From Prevotella sp. (lineage in GTDB: Bacteria > Bacteroidota > Bacteroidia > Bacteroidales > Muribaculaceae), in the NCBI GenBank assembly GCA_023662865.1, contig JAMPIK010000002.1:124001-188000 (forward strand): 64,000 bases of DNA, read 5' to 3'. The position numbers were made by a program, and so were the translations under genes. The notes under the pieces were generated by a model. The model made no database searches, was not told where the DNA came from, and saw only the letters and a list, made by a program, of their open reading frames with translations. Positions 43,569 to 52,927 of this stretch are shown here, one piece after another (the first letter of the stretch is position 1; each line of letters begins with the position of its first letter).

Positions 43569-43632
43569 GTAAACCAACATATTTGTTGCCGTTATGTCGC
43601 TTAACGTCTGATTATATTCATAACAAGCCCCA

Positions 43633-43662
43633 ATGCCGTCGCCTATGGAACAGAGAAAAAGA
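43633..43662 (+). pseudogene. 5' fragment of a third precursor copy
   Basis: ATGCCG...ATGGAACAGAGA (43633-43656) repeats the start of the first copy at 42943-42966 with few changes, giving MPSPMEQRKRM against MPLLMEQRNRI. The similarity ends near 43662, where the exporter remnant begins in another frame. Translation from here would stop after 22 codons (TGA 43699-43701). Confidence 0.6.
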
Positions 43663-43670
43663 ATGCGTCA

Positions 43671-44489
43671 ATGTCCTATTCGCGTGTGGAAGAGGTGCTG
43701 AACAGCGAAGAGTCAGTCAGCGGCACGAAAAAGGCCGACCCGGCGGCTGATGCGGTGCACTTCCGGGACGTGTGTTTCAAATATCCGGGCAGCGGCTCGC
43801 CACTTGTGCTTCAAAACCTCAACTTCGCAATTCCGAAAGGGAAGGTCACGGCTCTTGTCGGGGCAAGCGGCTGCGGCAAGTCTACCCTGATAAAGCTGCT
43901 TCTTGGTATGTATCCGCCGCATCAAGGGCATATCACGGTAGGCAACGATAACCTTGCCGACATAGACCATGACGACTGGTTGGGCAATTGCGGGGCTGTA
44001 CTTCAAGGAGCTACTGTATTTTCCGGTACATTACTTTCAAACATTGCATTGTGCGATGAGACGCCGGATTTTGCTCGTGTCGTTCAAGCCGCAAAGACAG
44101 CTTGCCTGCATGATTTTATTGAGGGGTTGCCGATGGGATACCATACACGCGTTGGAGTGGCCGGAGTAGAGATGAGCGGCGGCCAGAAGCAGCGACTGAT
44201 GATAGCTCGTGCGGTCTATAAAAATCCGCAGCTGCTGGTGCTTGACGAAGCCACCTCCTCGCTTGATGCCGGCAACGAGGCGGCAATCGTTGGCAACCTT
44301 GACACTTTTTTCAAAGGCCGCACCGTAGTAATAGCAGCTCACCGCCTTTCGACAGTGAGCCGCGCTGACAATATTCTTTTTATTGACTCGGGGCGTATCC
44401 TTGAGCAAGGCACCCACGAGGAGTTGGTTAACAAGCGCGGCGGATATTACCGCCTCGTTCGCAACCAATTAGAGTTGGGGACAAATTAA
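43671..44489 (+). pseudogene. ATPase domain of a peptidase-type bacteriocin exporter, 5' truncated
   Basis: 272 residues from ATG 43671. It contains a full ABC nucleotide-binding domain: VTALVGASGCGKSTLIKLLLG (Walker A), EMSGGQKQRLMIARAVYKNPQLLVLDEATSSLDAG (signature plus Walker B), VVIAAHRLSTVSRADNI, and the end GGYYRLVRNQLELG. The C-terminal wording is characteristic of C39-peptidase-containing exporters (PCAT). The peptidase and six-helix membrane domains, normally some 450 residues, are missing, and the upstream sequence belongs to a precursor copy. A stand-alone NBD partner remains possible. Confidence 0.75.
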
Positions 44490-45091
44490 ATACCCTCAAG
44501 AGGACGTGCGTGCTGATACGGGTGGTTGCAAGCCGGGCATACTTTGGGAGGCTCTGTGCCTTCGCTCACATAGCCGCAGACCATGCACTGCCATTTAATC
44601 GGTTTCTCGCGTTTCCACATAGTGCCGTTGTCCACCATTTCGCGCAGGGCATCAAAGCGTGCTTTGTGGAAAGCCTCGACTTTGGCTATTGCTGCGAAAT
44701 GAGCTGCAATAATCGGAAAGCCCTCTTCTTTTGCAACTTCGGCAGCCTTAACGTAAGAGTCAACGCCCTCGCTTTCTTCTTCGCGAGCCGCCTCTTTCAG
44801 GTTGGAAGAAGTGTCGGAGATAACACCGGCTGCAACAGCGGGGAGGTTCACCGGGATAAGCTCACCGTCCTGCAGATATTTGAAGAAAACCTTGCCATGA
44901 TGCATCTCATTGTCGGCAGTTTCTTTGAATATGGCTGAAACGGGATAATAGCCATCGGCCTCAGCTTGTGAAGCGTAGAAATTATAACGTGTGTAGGCCA
45001 TAGACTCGGCGGCGTATGAGGCCGTAAGATTCTCAAGAGTCTTGGTTCCGGCAAGCGATTTGTCCGCTTTGTAAAAATTAACAGGTTTCAT
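44486..45091 (-). CDS. rbr: rubrerythrin
   Basis: 201 residues. Four-helix diiron domain with ligands in LENLTASYAAESMAYTRYNFYA, KETADNEMHHGKVFF, EEESEG and KVEAFHKARF. The C-terminal rubredoxin-like iron site is CMVCGYVSEGTEPPKVCPACNHP. Reduces hydrogen peroxide in anaerobes. It converges on the exporter remnant with a 4-base overlap of stops. No consensus promoter was found upstream. Confidence 0.95.
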   Translation of the reverse strand: MKPVNFYKADKSLAGTKTLENLTASYAAESMAYTRYNFYASQAEADGYYPVSAIFKETADNEMHHGKVFFKYLQDGELIPVNLPAVAAGVISDTSSNLKEAAREEESEGVDSYVKAAEVAKEEGFPIIAAHFAAIAKVEAFHKARFDALREMVDNGTMWKREKPIKWQCMVCGYVSEGTEPPKVCPACNHPYQHARPLEGI

Positions 45092-45254
45092 AAGCTATGA
45101 ATTTATAAGTGTTTTTCAGTTTCTATCGCATTTGTATCATTACAACAATATGCAGCGCATAAGGTTTATATTTCCATTTAAATTTTTTTTTGTACTTTTG
45201 CAGCCGAAATCCCCGACTTAAACGTTATAAGGGGAAACAAGCGCTTGACACACT

Positions 45255-47585
45255 ATGAAGAATCTTATTATAGTTGAGTCGCCGGCAAAGGCGAAAACAA
45301 TAGAGAAATTTCTTGGCAAGGACTATAAGGTGATGTCCTCTTTCGGACATATCCGCGACTTGCGCAAGAAAGATTTCAGCATTGACGTGGACAATAATTT
45401 CAAGCCCGTGTATGAAATACCGGCGGAGAAGAAAGAGCTTGTCTCGCAGCTGAAAGAAGCCGCCGCCAAGGCCGAAACGGTGTGGCTCGCTTCCGATGAA
45501 GACCGCGAGGGAGAGGCCATTGCCTGGCACCTGTATGAGGTGCTCGGCTTGAAGCCGGAGAATACGCATCGCATTGTATTCCATGAGATAACCAAACCTG
45601 CAATATTGCATGCCATCGAAACACCGCGCGAAATAGACATAAACCGTGTCAACGCACAGCAAGCGCGTCGTGTGCTTGACCGAATAGTGGGCTTTGAGCT
45701 TTCGCCCGTGCTTTGGAAGAAAATCAAACCGGCCCTCTCTGCCGGGCGTGTGCAAAGTGTGGCCGTGCGCCTGATTTGTGAACGCGAGAAGGAGATAAAA
45801 GCGTTTGTTTCAACCCCATACTTCCGCGTCACGGGCTCATTCGGTTCTTCGGTGAGTCCCTTGCCCATAAAGTGCGAACTCTCCACACGGTTGGACGATG
45901 AGGCGCAGGCGCAAAAGTTCCTTACGGATTGCAAAACAGCCTCTTTCTCAGTGGGAGACATTGCGGTGCGCCCGGTGAAACGCTCCCCGGCTCCTCCGTT
46001 CACTACCTCAACTCTCCAACAGGAGGCGGCTCGCAAGCTCGGTTTCACAGTATCACAGACAATGATAGTGGCACAGCATCTTTATGAGGCCGGTTTCATT
46101 ACATATATGCGTACCGACTCACTCAATCTCTCCGACCTCGCACTTGCCGACATTAAAAAGCTTGTGACACAAGATTGGGGAGAGAATTACCTGCACCTGC
46201 GTCATTACCACACCAAGAGCAAAGGTGCACAGGAGGCTCACGAGGCTATCCGTCCCACATATATAGACCGCGTTCAGATTGAGGGTACACCGCAGGAGAA
46301 GAAGCTGTACAAGCTTATACGCAACCGCACACTCGCCTCGCAAATGGCTGACGCTGAACTTGAAAAGACAACGGTCGACATCAATATTTCCACACGTCCG
46401 GAGACATTTGTGGCTCACGGTCAGGTAGTGAAGTTCGACGGCTTCATGCGTGTATACGACCTTGAAGGCACTGATGCGGAGTCGGCTATGCTCCCCTCGC
46501 TGACAACAGGTGATTCGCTCACTGTGCAGACAATCACTGCCACCGAACGTTTCACCACGCCACCTGCGCGTTACAACGAGGCTTCGCTGGTAAAGAAAAT
46601 GGAAGAACTCGGCATAGGCCGTCCCTCCACATACGCTCCGACAATATCAACAATTCAGGGTCGTGATTATGTAGAACGCGGTGAAAAAGAGGGTGTTAAG
46701 CGCGACTATAAGGTACTGACCCTCACTCCGACAGGCGTACAACACACTGTGGAAACCGAAACAGCTGGTGCTGACAAAGGCCGACTCATACCTACGGATA
46801 TAGGTATGATAGTCAACGACTTCCTTACTGAATACTTCCCCAACATTCTTGACTATAACTTCACTGCAAACATTGAAGAAAAGTTTGACGACATCTCGGA
46901 GGGTAAGTTGGCTTGGGAAGATGAAATGGCCGATTTTTACAGCGATTTCCACCCGGAAATAGACAAAATCAACACTATGCGCATGGAGCACAAGGTCGGG
47001 GAACGTGTTCTCGGTACAGACCCGGCAACCGGCCGTCAGGTAAGTGTCAAGATAGGTCGGTTCGGCCCCATGGTGCAGGTAGGTGAAACCGGAGAAGAGG
47101 AGAAGCCCAAGTTCGCCTCCTTGCTCGCCGGACAAAGTGTGGCTACCATCACCCTTGAAGAAGCCCTCAAACTCTTTGATTTGCCACGCACTCTCGGTGA
47201 ATATGAGGGCAAGGAAGTGACCGCTGCAATAGGCCGCTTCGGCCCGTATATTCGCCATGACGGCAAATTTGTAAGCATCCCGGCTCCTATCGCGCCTCAG
47301 GAAATCACTTTGCCTCAGGCTATTGAGCTGATTGAGAGCAAACGCCTTGAGGAGACTCAAAAGGTAATCAAAGAGTTTGATGAAATCCCCGGGCTGCAAG
47401 TGCTCAACGGCCGATATGGTGTATATATGGCTTACAAGCCGGAAGGCGCGAAGAAGGCGGTCAACTACAAGCTCCCCAAAGGAACTGACGCAGCAGTCCT
47501 CACGGCAGAGCAGGCACGCGAAATCATGGCCAAGCAAGACGCCGCTCCGACCAAGCCTCGCACGCGCCGCACAGCCAAGAAGTAA
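45255..47585 (+). CDS. topA: DNA topoisomerase I
   Basis: 776 residues. Toprim domain at the start (KNLIIVESPAKAKTIEKFLG and LASDEDREGEAIAWHL). The catalytic Tyr is in EAGFITYMRTDSL near residue 287. SAGRVQSVAVRLICEREKEI and IGRPSTYAPTISTIQ are also present. The C-terminus has repeated topoisomerase C-terminal modules (IGRFGPMVQVG, IGRFGPYIRHDG, GRYGVYMAYKP) and a Lys/Arg tail, without Cys4 zinc fingers, as in other Bacteroidetes. TACTTTTG at 45193-45200 is a likely -7 element with a poor -33 match. Confidence 0.96.
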   Translation: MKNLIIVESPAKAKTIEKFLGKDYKVMSSFGHIRDLRKKDFSIDVDNNFKPVYEIPAEKKELVSQLKEAAAKAETVWLASDEDREGEAIAWHLYEVLGLKPENTHRIVFHEITKPAILHAIETPREIDINRVNAQQARRVLDRIVGFELSPVLWKKIKPALSAGRVQSVAVRLICEREKEIKAFVSTPYFRVTGSFGSSVSPLPIKCELSTRLDDEAQAQKFLTDCKTASFSVGDIAVRPVKRSPAPPFTTSTLQQEAARKLGFTVSQTMIVAQHLYEAGFITYMRTDSLNLSDLALADIKKLVTQDWGENYLHLRHYHTKSKGAQEAHEAIRPTYIDRVQIEGTPQEKKLYKLIRNRTLASQMADAELEKTTVDINISTRPETFVAHGQVVKFDGFMRVYDLEGTDAESAMLPSLTTGDSLTVQTITATERFTTPPARYNEASLVKKMEELGIGRPSTYAPTISTIQGRDYVERGEKEGVKRDYKVLTLTPTGVQHTVETETAGADKGRLIPTDIGMIVNDFLTEYFPNILDYNFTANIEEKFDDISEGKLAWEDEMADFYSDFHPEIDKINTMRMEHKVGERVLGTDPATGRQVSVKIGRFGPMVQVGETGEEEKPKFASLLAGQSVATITLEEALKLFDLPRTLGEYEGKEVTAAIGRFGPYIRHDGKFVSIPAPIAPQEITLPQAIELIESKRLEETQKVIKEFDEIPGLQVLNGRYGVYMAYKPEGAKKAVNYKLPKGTDAAVLTAEQAREIMAKQDAAPTKPRTRRTAKK

Positions 47586-47590
47586 GCCCC

Positions 47591-50212
47591 TTACTTTCCT
47601 GTAAGTAAGGACTTTAGGTTGTGCAGGGTTTGCAGTGCTTGCAGGGGAGTGAGGTTGTCAATGTCAAGGTCGAGAATGTTGTCTCTTATTTGAGAGAGCA
47701 ACGGGTCATCAAGCTGAAAAAATGACATTTGCACCGCATCGGCAGCCGGGGCATTGGCTATTCCGGTAGTATCGGCTATTGTGCTGTTATTCGCTTCCGC
47801 TCCGGCTTTTTCAAGGCCGGAGAGCACAGCGTCCGCACGGTTAACAATGGACTTGGGGAGTCCGGCAAGCCGGGCCACATGAATACCGAAACTGTGAGCC
47901 GATCCACCCGGTTGGAGCTTGCGCACAAAGATTACTTTGCCGTTCTTTTCCTCTACCGCCACATTGAAGTTGGCAATCCGGGGAAAGAGCTTTTCCATTT
48001 CGTTAAGCTCGTGATAATGAGTGGCAAAGAGAGTAAGCGGGTGCGCGTAGGTATTCTGATGAATGTGTTCCACAATAGCCCATGCAATAGATATGCCATC
48101 GTAGGTTGAAGTTCCGCGGCCAAGCTCATCGAAAAGAATAAGCGAGCGCGGCGACATATTGTTGAGGATTGAGGCGGCCTCATTCATTTCCACCATGAAA
48201 GTAGACTCGCCGAGCGAGATATTGTCAGAAGCGCCTACACGCGTAAAAATCTTGTCGACAATGCCGATAGTTGCGGCATCCGCCGGCACAAAAGAACCAA
48301 TCTGCGCCATGAGAGTAATCAGAGCCGTTTGGCGCAACAAGGCTGATTTACCGCTCATGTTCGGGCCGGTAATCATCATGATCTGAGTCTTTTCGGCGTT
48401 CAGACAAAGCGAGTTTGCGATATACGGTTCGCCCGGAGGGAGTTGACGCTCAATCACCGGGTGTCGCCCGGCGGTGATGTCAATGCGTATTTCATCGTCC
48501 ACTTGCGGCCTGATGTATCTGTAATCTTCTGCAACAGAGGTAAATGCGAGTAGGCAATCAAGTTCGGCCACTACCGCGCTGTTGGCCTGCACCGGGCGTA
48601 TAAAGTCTGTGATATACTGCACCAACTCATTGAAGATACGCGTTTCGATAGACGAAATTTTTTCTTCGGCTCCGAGAATTTTTTGTTCGTACTCTTTAAG
48701 CTCCGGCGTGATATACCTCTCCGCGCTCACCAGAGTTTGTTTTCTTATCCAGCTGTCCGGCACTTTGTCCTTGTAGGTGTTGCGCACTTCAATGTAATAA
48801 CCGAATACGTTGTTAAAGCTGATTTTAAGGCTGTTAATCCCGGTAGCGGCTATTTCGCGTGCGAGCATTTCGTTGAGATACTGCTTTCCGGAGCTTGCCA
48901 AATGTCGGAGGTCGTCAAGCTCTGAATCCACACCTTCGGCAATAAAGTTACCTCTTGACACAAGCGAGGGGGCATCTTCTATTATGGTAGTATCAATGCG
49001 TTTTACCATTTCCTCGCAAGTGTCTGTTTTAGCACCATATGCACGAAGCTCCTCGCTTGTGGAGCGCGTACAGGCCGTCTTCACCGGTACAAGTGCGAGC
49101 AAAGCATTTTTTAGCTGGACAAGCTCGCGCGGACTGACACGCCCCACAGCAACTTTGGAGATGATGCGCTCCAAGTCGCCCACTGTTTCAAGGCGGCTTT
49201 GCAGCGCATGGCGTGTATCCGGGTGGCGGAAAAAGTATTCGACTACGTTGTGCCGGTGCTGAATGGCATGTATGTCGCGCAAAGGGAAGAGCACCCAACG
49301 GCGCAGCAATCGCGCACCCATTGGAGAGACGGTTTTGTCAAGAATGTCAACAAGGCTTTTGCCCCCCTCGCCCATGGGCGTAATCAGTTCGAGGTTGCGG
49401 ATTGTGAAGCGGTCAAGCCGCACATACTTATCTTCGTCTATTCTGGAGAGAGCGGTGATATGCGCGATGTCCGGGTGGCGCGTGATATCCATGTAATGCA
49501 GCAGCGAGCCGGCGGCGATAACGGCGTCCGGCATATCGTTGACGCCGAAACCTTTGAGGCTTTTTGTCTCGAAATGGCGCAAAAGTCGCTCCATGGCCGC
49601 ATCCATGGTGAATATCCAATCGTCAAGTTCGAAAAAGAAATGTTTGCCTTGAAACGTCTCAGAGGCCTTTGCCTTCAAACCGCGCAAAATCAGTATTTCC
49701 TTGGGACGAATACCGTTGAGCAGTTTGTCAATGTAGTCGGCATTACCCTCCGCGCAGAGATATTCACCGGTGGATATGTCCAAAAAGGCAACCCCTATAT
49801 GCTTTGCACCGAAATGAATTCCGGCGAGGAAGTTGTTCTCTCTCCCCGAGAGTATTGAATCTGAAATATTTACACCGGGGGTAACAAGCTCCGTGATGTC
49901 GCGTTTTACGAGTTTCTTTGTGAGCTTCGGATCTTCGAGCTGTTCGCAGATGGCCACACGTTTCCCGGCTCTGATGAGCTTGGGCAGATATGTGTCCAGG
50001 GCATGGTGCGGAAAACCGGCGAGCTCCACATGCATCGCCTTTCCGTTAGCTCGGCGTGTGAGCGTAATGCCTAAAATTTCCGAAGCGGTAATTGCATCTT
50101 CGCTGAAAGTCTCGTAAAAGTCGCCAACTCTGAAAAGCAATACTGCGTCGGGATGCTTTTTCTTCATCTCGAAGTACTGCTTCATCAGGGGTGTTTCAAC
50201 TACCTTTGCCAC
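47591..50212 (-). CDS. mutS: DNA mismatch repair protein MutS
   Basis: 873 residues from GTG 50212, just after the stop of the upstream gene and preceded by GAGAGAA. It yields [36 protein letters not shown], the expected start. The Phe-x-Glu mismatch-reading motif is in GDFYETF. Walker A is [20 protein letters not shown], with [27 protein letters not shown] later. It lies back to back with topA (5 bases between stops). It initiates mismatch repair. Confidence 0.95.
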   Translation of the reverse strand: MAKVVETPLMKQYFEMKKKHPDAVLLFRVGDFYETFSEDAITASEILGITLTRRANGKAMHVELAGFPHHALDTYLPKLIRAGKRVAICEQLEDPKLTKKLVKRDITELVTPGVNISDSILSGRENNFLAGIHFGAKHIGVAFLDISTGEYLCAEGNADYIDKLLNGIRPKEILILRGLKAKASETFQGKHFFFELDDWIFTMDAAMERLLRHFETKSLKGFGVNDMPDAVIAAGSLLHYMDITRHPDIAHITALSRIDEDKYVRLDRFTIRNLELITPMGEGGKSLVDILDKTVSPMGARLLRRWVLFPLRDIHAIQHRHNVVEYFFRHPDTRHALQSRLETVGDLERIISKVAVGRVSPRELVQLKNALLALVPVKTACTRSTSEELRAYGAKTDTCEEMVKRIDTTIIEDAPSLVSRGNFIAEGVDSELDDLRHLASSGKQYLNEMLAREIAATGINSLKISFNNVFGYYIEVRNTYKDKVPDSWIRKQTLVSAERYITPELKEYEQKILGAEEKISSIETRIFNELVQYITDFIRPVQANSAVVAELDCLLAFTSVAEDYRYIRPQVDDEIRIDITAGRHPVIERQLPPGEPYIANSLCLNAEKTQIMMITGPNMSGKSALLRQTALITLMAQIGSFVPADAATIGIVDKIFTRVGASDNISLGESTFMVEMNEAASILNNMSPRSLILFDELGRGTSTYDGISIAWAIVEHIHQNTYAHPLTLFATHYHELNEMEKLFPRIANFNVAVEEKNGKVIFVRKLQPGGSAHSFGIHVARLAGLPKSIVNRADAVLSGLEKAGAEANNSTIADTTGIANAPAADAVQMSFFQLDDPLLSQIRDNILDLDIDNLTPLQALQTLHNLKSLLTGK

Positions 50213-50217
50213 TTCTC

Positions 50218-51603
50218 TCAGCGCGTGTATCGGATTTGAGCCTTGCGTGACACTCTCCAACGACCGTCTTCAAAAATCGCTGTGCCGCTCGCCTCGTTTA
50301 CAATCGTTTTCGCTGTGGCACTGTTGAGCAAATCAGGACCTGCACAGGCGTGTGAAAGGAAATCACGCGGCATCATGAGTGCTATTTCGTAGACTGTCGG
50401 GTCTTCAATTACGGAGAATGAGCCTGACACGCCATTGGTGGTGACAAGCTTGAATATGGAGTTTCCGACATTATACCGGGCATCGGCACGAGTGAACACG
50501 CCATCGGCATTTGCTTGTGCCAGATATATTACACGTGGCTGGCTGCGATGCGGAGTCTCGGTAATGGGGCGAGCAGCCTGTCTGTTTACTTGCCCTTGGA
50601 GTGCCGCAATCTCGGCTTTGAGACGGGCAATCTCGCGGTCGCGTGCATCTTGAACCGGTGCCGGTTGAGGCTCCGGCTCAAAGTTGGAATATGCAGCGAA
50701 AGGCGACTCCTCTTCCGGGTCTGAAATCACGGTAGCGGCCGGGGCGGAACGGCGGGGGGCATAGCGAGTTGTATCTCCGTCATTGCTGCGATGGGCGCGG
50801 CGAGGTCTGTATTCCTTCTCTTCCTCATCATCATCGTCTTCTTGGTCTCTGTATGAGTTGCGGCCATAGGCTGATGCGTTTTGTCTCATCCGATTTTTTT
50901 TCATCACATTAAGAGCGTAGACTACAAGGATAACTACCACCACAACAAGAACGCACAGAATTATGATGGAAGTTGTGTTGTCCGATTTTTCTTGCTGCGG
51001 CTCAGCCTTTGTCGGTTTTACTTCTTCTGTGGGAACCTGTGCCGGAGCTTCTGCAATTTGTTCATCTTCTTGAGCTTCTGCTACTTGATTACCTTCCGTC
51101 TGACCGTCCTGTTCTGTTTGAGACGATGAATTTTCAGTCGGTGTAGCTTCATCGGTTTTTGCATCTGCCGGCTTCTGTTCTTCTTGTTTTACATCATCGG
51201 GCTTGGGAGCTTCCTTTTTTGTAACCGTCATTTTGTCAAGGCTTGCCACGATTTTCGATTCAGTGAAACCCTTGCTTTTAAGATTAGCTTTGGCAGTAAA
51301 AGAGCCTGCCCAATATTTTTTGAACTGCGCTTTATCCCATGCGGAATAATCTTTTTCATCGGGCAACTGAATATTTTTCAGCTTTTTAATATTCTCTTTT
51401 TCAGTGTCTTTCAGTTTCTTTTCAAGCTCGGAAACAGTTTTGGGATTGAGCTTGTCAAGATAATCGGAATAGTTGTTAAGGTCACGCAAACAATATTTGA
51501 TTGCGATAGCCCTTCCCTGCTCCATTTGTTCGGGGGTTGCAGCAAACGCAGAGCAGCCAAGAGAGCACAAAATAAAAGTCAATATATATGCTAATAGTTT
51601 CAT
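50218..51603 (-). CDS. membrane-anchored protein with disordered linkers, hypothetical
   Basis: 461 residues from ATG 51603. Signal peptide ([21 protein letters not shown]), a helical domain (about 23-130), an acidic Gln/Glu/Pro linker, one membrane helix near 195-218 ([22 protein letters not shown]), an Asp/Glu- then Arg-rich stretch, a short coiled coil ([14 protein letters not shown]), and a compact C-terminal domain (about 345-461: [30 protein letters not shown]). The C-terminal domain therefore faces the cytoplasm if the N-terminal part is periplasmic. No family recognised. It stops 5 bases before mutS. Confidence 0.75.
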   Translation of the reverse strand: MKLLAYILTFILCSLGCSAFAATPEQMEQGRAIAIKYCLRDLNNYSDYLDKLNPKTVSELEKKLKDTEKENIKKLKNIQLPDEKDYSAWDKAQFKKYWAGSFTAKANLKSKGFTESKIVASLDKMTVTKKEAPKPDDVKQEEQKPADAKTDEATPTENSSSQTEQDGQTEGNQVAEAQEDEQIAEAPAQVPTEEVKPTKAEPQQEKSDNTTSIIILCVLVVVVVILVVYALNVMKKNRMRQNASAYGRNSYRDQEDDDDEEEKEYRPRRAHRSNDGDTTRYAPRRSAPAATVISDPEEESPFAAYSNFEPEPQPAPVQDARDREIARLKAEIAALQGQVNRQAARPITETPHRSQPRVIYLAQANADGVFTRADARYNVGNSIFKLVTTNGVSGSFSVIEDPTVYEIALMMPRDFLSHACAGPDLLNSATAKTIVNEASGTAIFEDGRWRVSRKAQIRYTR

Positions 51604-51690
51604 TTTCAAATATATAAAGAGTAAAGAAAGTGTGTCTGCATAATGAGAATACAAAATTACAAAAAAAATTGCAAACAGTGGCTTCGGCTC

Positions 51691-51737
51691 ACAAAAAAAG
51701 CACCCCCGAACTTGAAGCATTTGCAAAAGTTCGGGGG
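51691..51737 (-). terminator. intrinsic terminator of the aldolase gene
   Basis: Stem CCCCCGAACTT (51703-51713) / AAGTTCGGGGG (51727-51737). On the minus strand it is 24 bases after the stop and is followed, after GTGC, by seven T. Confidence 0.8.
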
Positions 51738-51760
51738 CGGAATGATACGTCCGGATAAGA

Positions 51761-52759
51761 TTATTCGGCCTTTCCATCGGAACCGAGCACACTGATAATC
51801 TTGTGCTTGTAGAGTCTTTCCATTTCATCGCGAGCCGGACCCAGATATTTGCGGGGATCAAATTCGCCGGGTTTGTCAACGAATATTTTGCGAATTGCAG
51901 CTGTCATAGCCAAACGAGAGTCAGAGTCTATGTTGATTTTGCACACTGCACTCTTGGCTGCTTTGCGGAGCTGATCTTCAGGGATACCGATGGCATCGGG
52001 GAGTTTGCCGCCATGAGAATTGATGATGTCAACATATTCCTGAGGCACGGAGCTTGAACCGTGAAGCACGATGGGGAAGCCGGGGAGTTTTTCCATTACT
52101 GCATCGAGTACATTGAATGCCAAGGGGGGAGGTACAAGTTTACCCTCTGCATTGCGAGTGCATTGTTCGGGTGTGAACTTGTAAGCACCGTGGCTTGTGC
52201 CGATTGAGATTGCGAGTGAGTCGCAACCGGTGCGAGTTGCAAAGTCGATAACTTCCTCAGGATTGGTATAAGTGTGGTGGTCGGAGCTGACCTCGTCTTC
52301 AACGCCGGCAAGCACGCCGAGTTCTCCCTCTACGGTAACGTCATACTGATGGGCGTAGTCTACCACTTTCTTGGTAAGAGCAACGTTCTCTTCATAAGGG
52401 AGATGAGAGCCATCAATCATGACAGAAGAAAATCCCATGTCAATACAGCTCTTGCAGAGTTCGAAAGTGTCACCGTGGTCAAGGTGGAGTACGATTTGCG
52501 GGTGTTCCCAACCGAGCTCTTTTGCATACTGCACGGCACCCTCAGCCATATAGCGGAGAAGGGTCTGGTTGGCATAGTTACGCGCACCCTTGCTCACTTG
52601 CAAAATCACGGGGCTTTTGGTTTCGGCGGCTGCCTTGATGATAGCCTGAAGTTGCTCCATGTTGTTGAAGTTGAACGCGGGGATGGCGTAGCCGCCTTTG
52701 ATGGCTTTTTTGAACATTTCGCGAGTGTTCATCAAGCCCAAATCTTTGTAGTTTACCAT
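51761..52759 (-). CDS. class II fructose-bisphosphate aldolase
   Basis: 332 residues from ATG 52759 (MVNYKDLGLMNTREMFKKAIKGGYAIPAFNFNN). Zinc ligands and active site lie in IVLHLDHGDTFELCKSC, VEGELGVLAGVEDEVSS and ISIGTSHGAYKF. GFPIVLHGSSSVPQEYVDII is near residue 240. It cleaves fructose 1,6-bisphosphate in glycolysis and works in reverse in gluconeogenesis. This is the Bacteroidales-specific class II branch, which is shorter than the E. coli FbaA type. It has its own terminator. Confidence 0.95.
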   Translation of the reverse strand: MVNYKDLGLMNTREMFKKAIKGGYAIPAFNFNNMEQLQAIIKAAAETKSPVILQVSKGARNYANQTLLRYMAEGAVQYAKELGWEHPQIVLHLDHGDTFELCKSCIDMGFSSVMIDGSHLPYEENVALTKKVVDYAHQYDVTVEGELGVLAGVEDEVSSDHHTYTNPEEVIDFATRTGCDSLAISIGTSHGAYKFTPEQCTRNAEGKLVPPPLAFNVLDAVMEKLPGFPIVLHGSSSVPQEYVDIINSHGGKLPDAIGIPEDQLRKAAKSAVCKINIDSDSRLAMTAAIRKIFVDKPGEFDPRKYLGPARDEMERLYKHKIISVLGSDGKAE

Positions 52760-52875
52760 AAATTTTTCCGGGTTTTTATACTGATTCTTTTTATTTATTC
52801 CATTTAAGTAACGTACACACACGTGTAATAGTTCTAATAATGGCGAAATTACAAAATAAGTTTGAGATATGCAAA

Positions 52876-52907
52876 TTTGCTTTAAACTAATTTTCTTATT
52901 AAATTTG
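52876..52907 (+). promoter_or_regulatory. promoter of the glycoside hydrolase gene
   Basis: TTTG 52876-52879, a 20-base spacer, TAAATTTG 52900-52907. This sets the start codon at 52928 rather than at an earlier in-frame GTG that begins inside the -7 element. Confidence 0.75.
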
Positions 52908-52927
52908 TGGAAAATTTCTTACACGCT

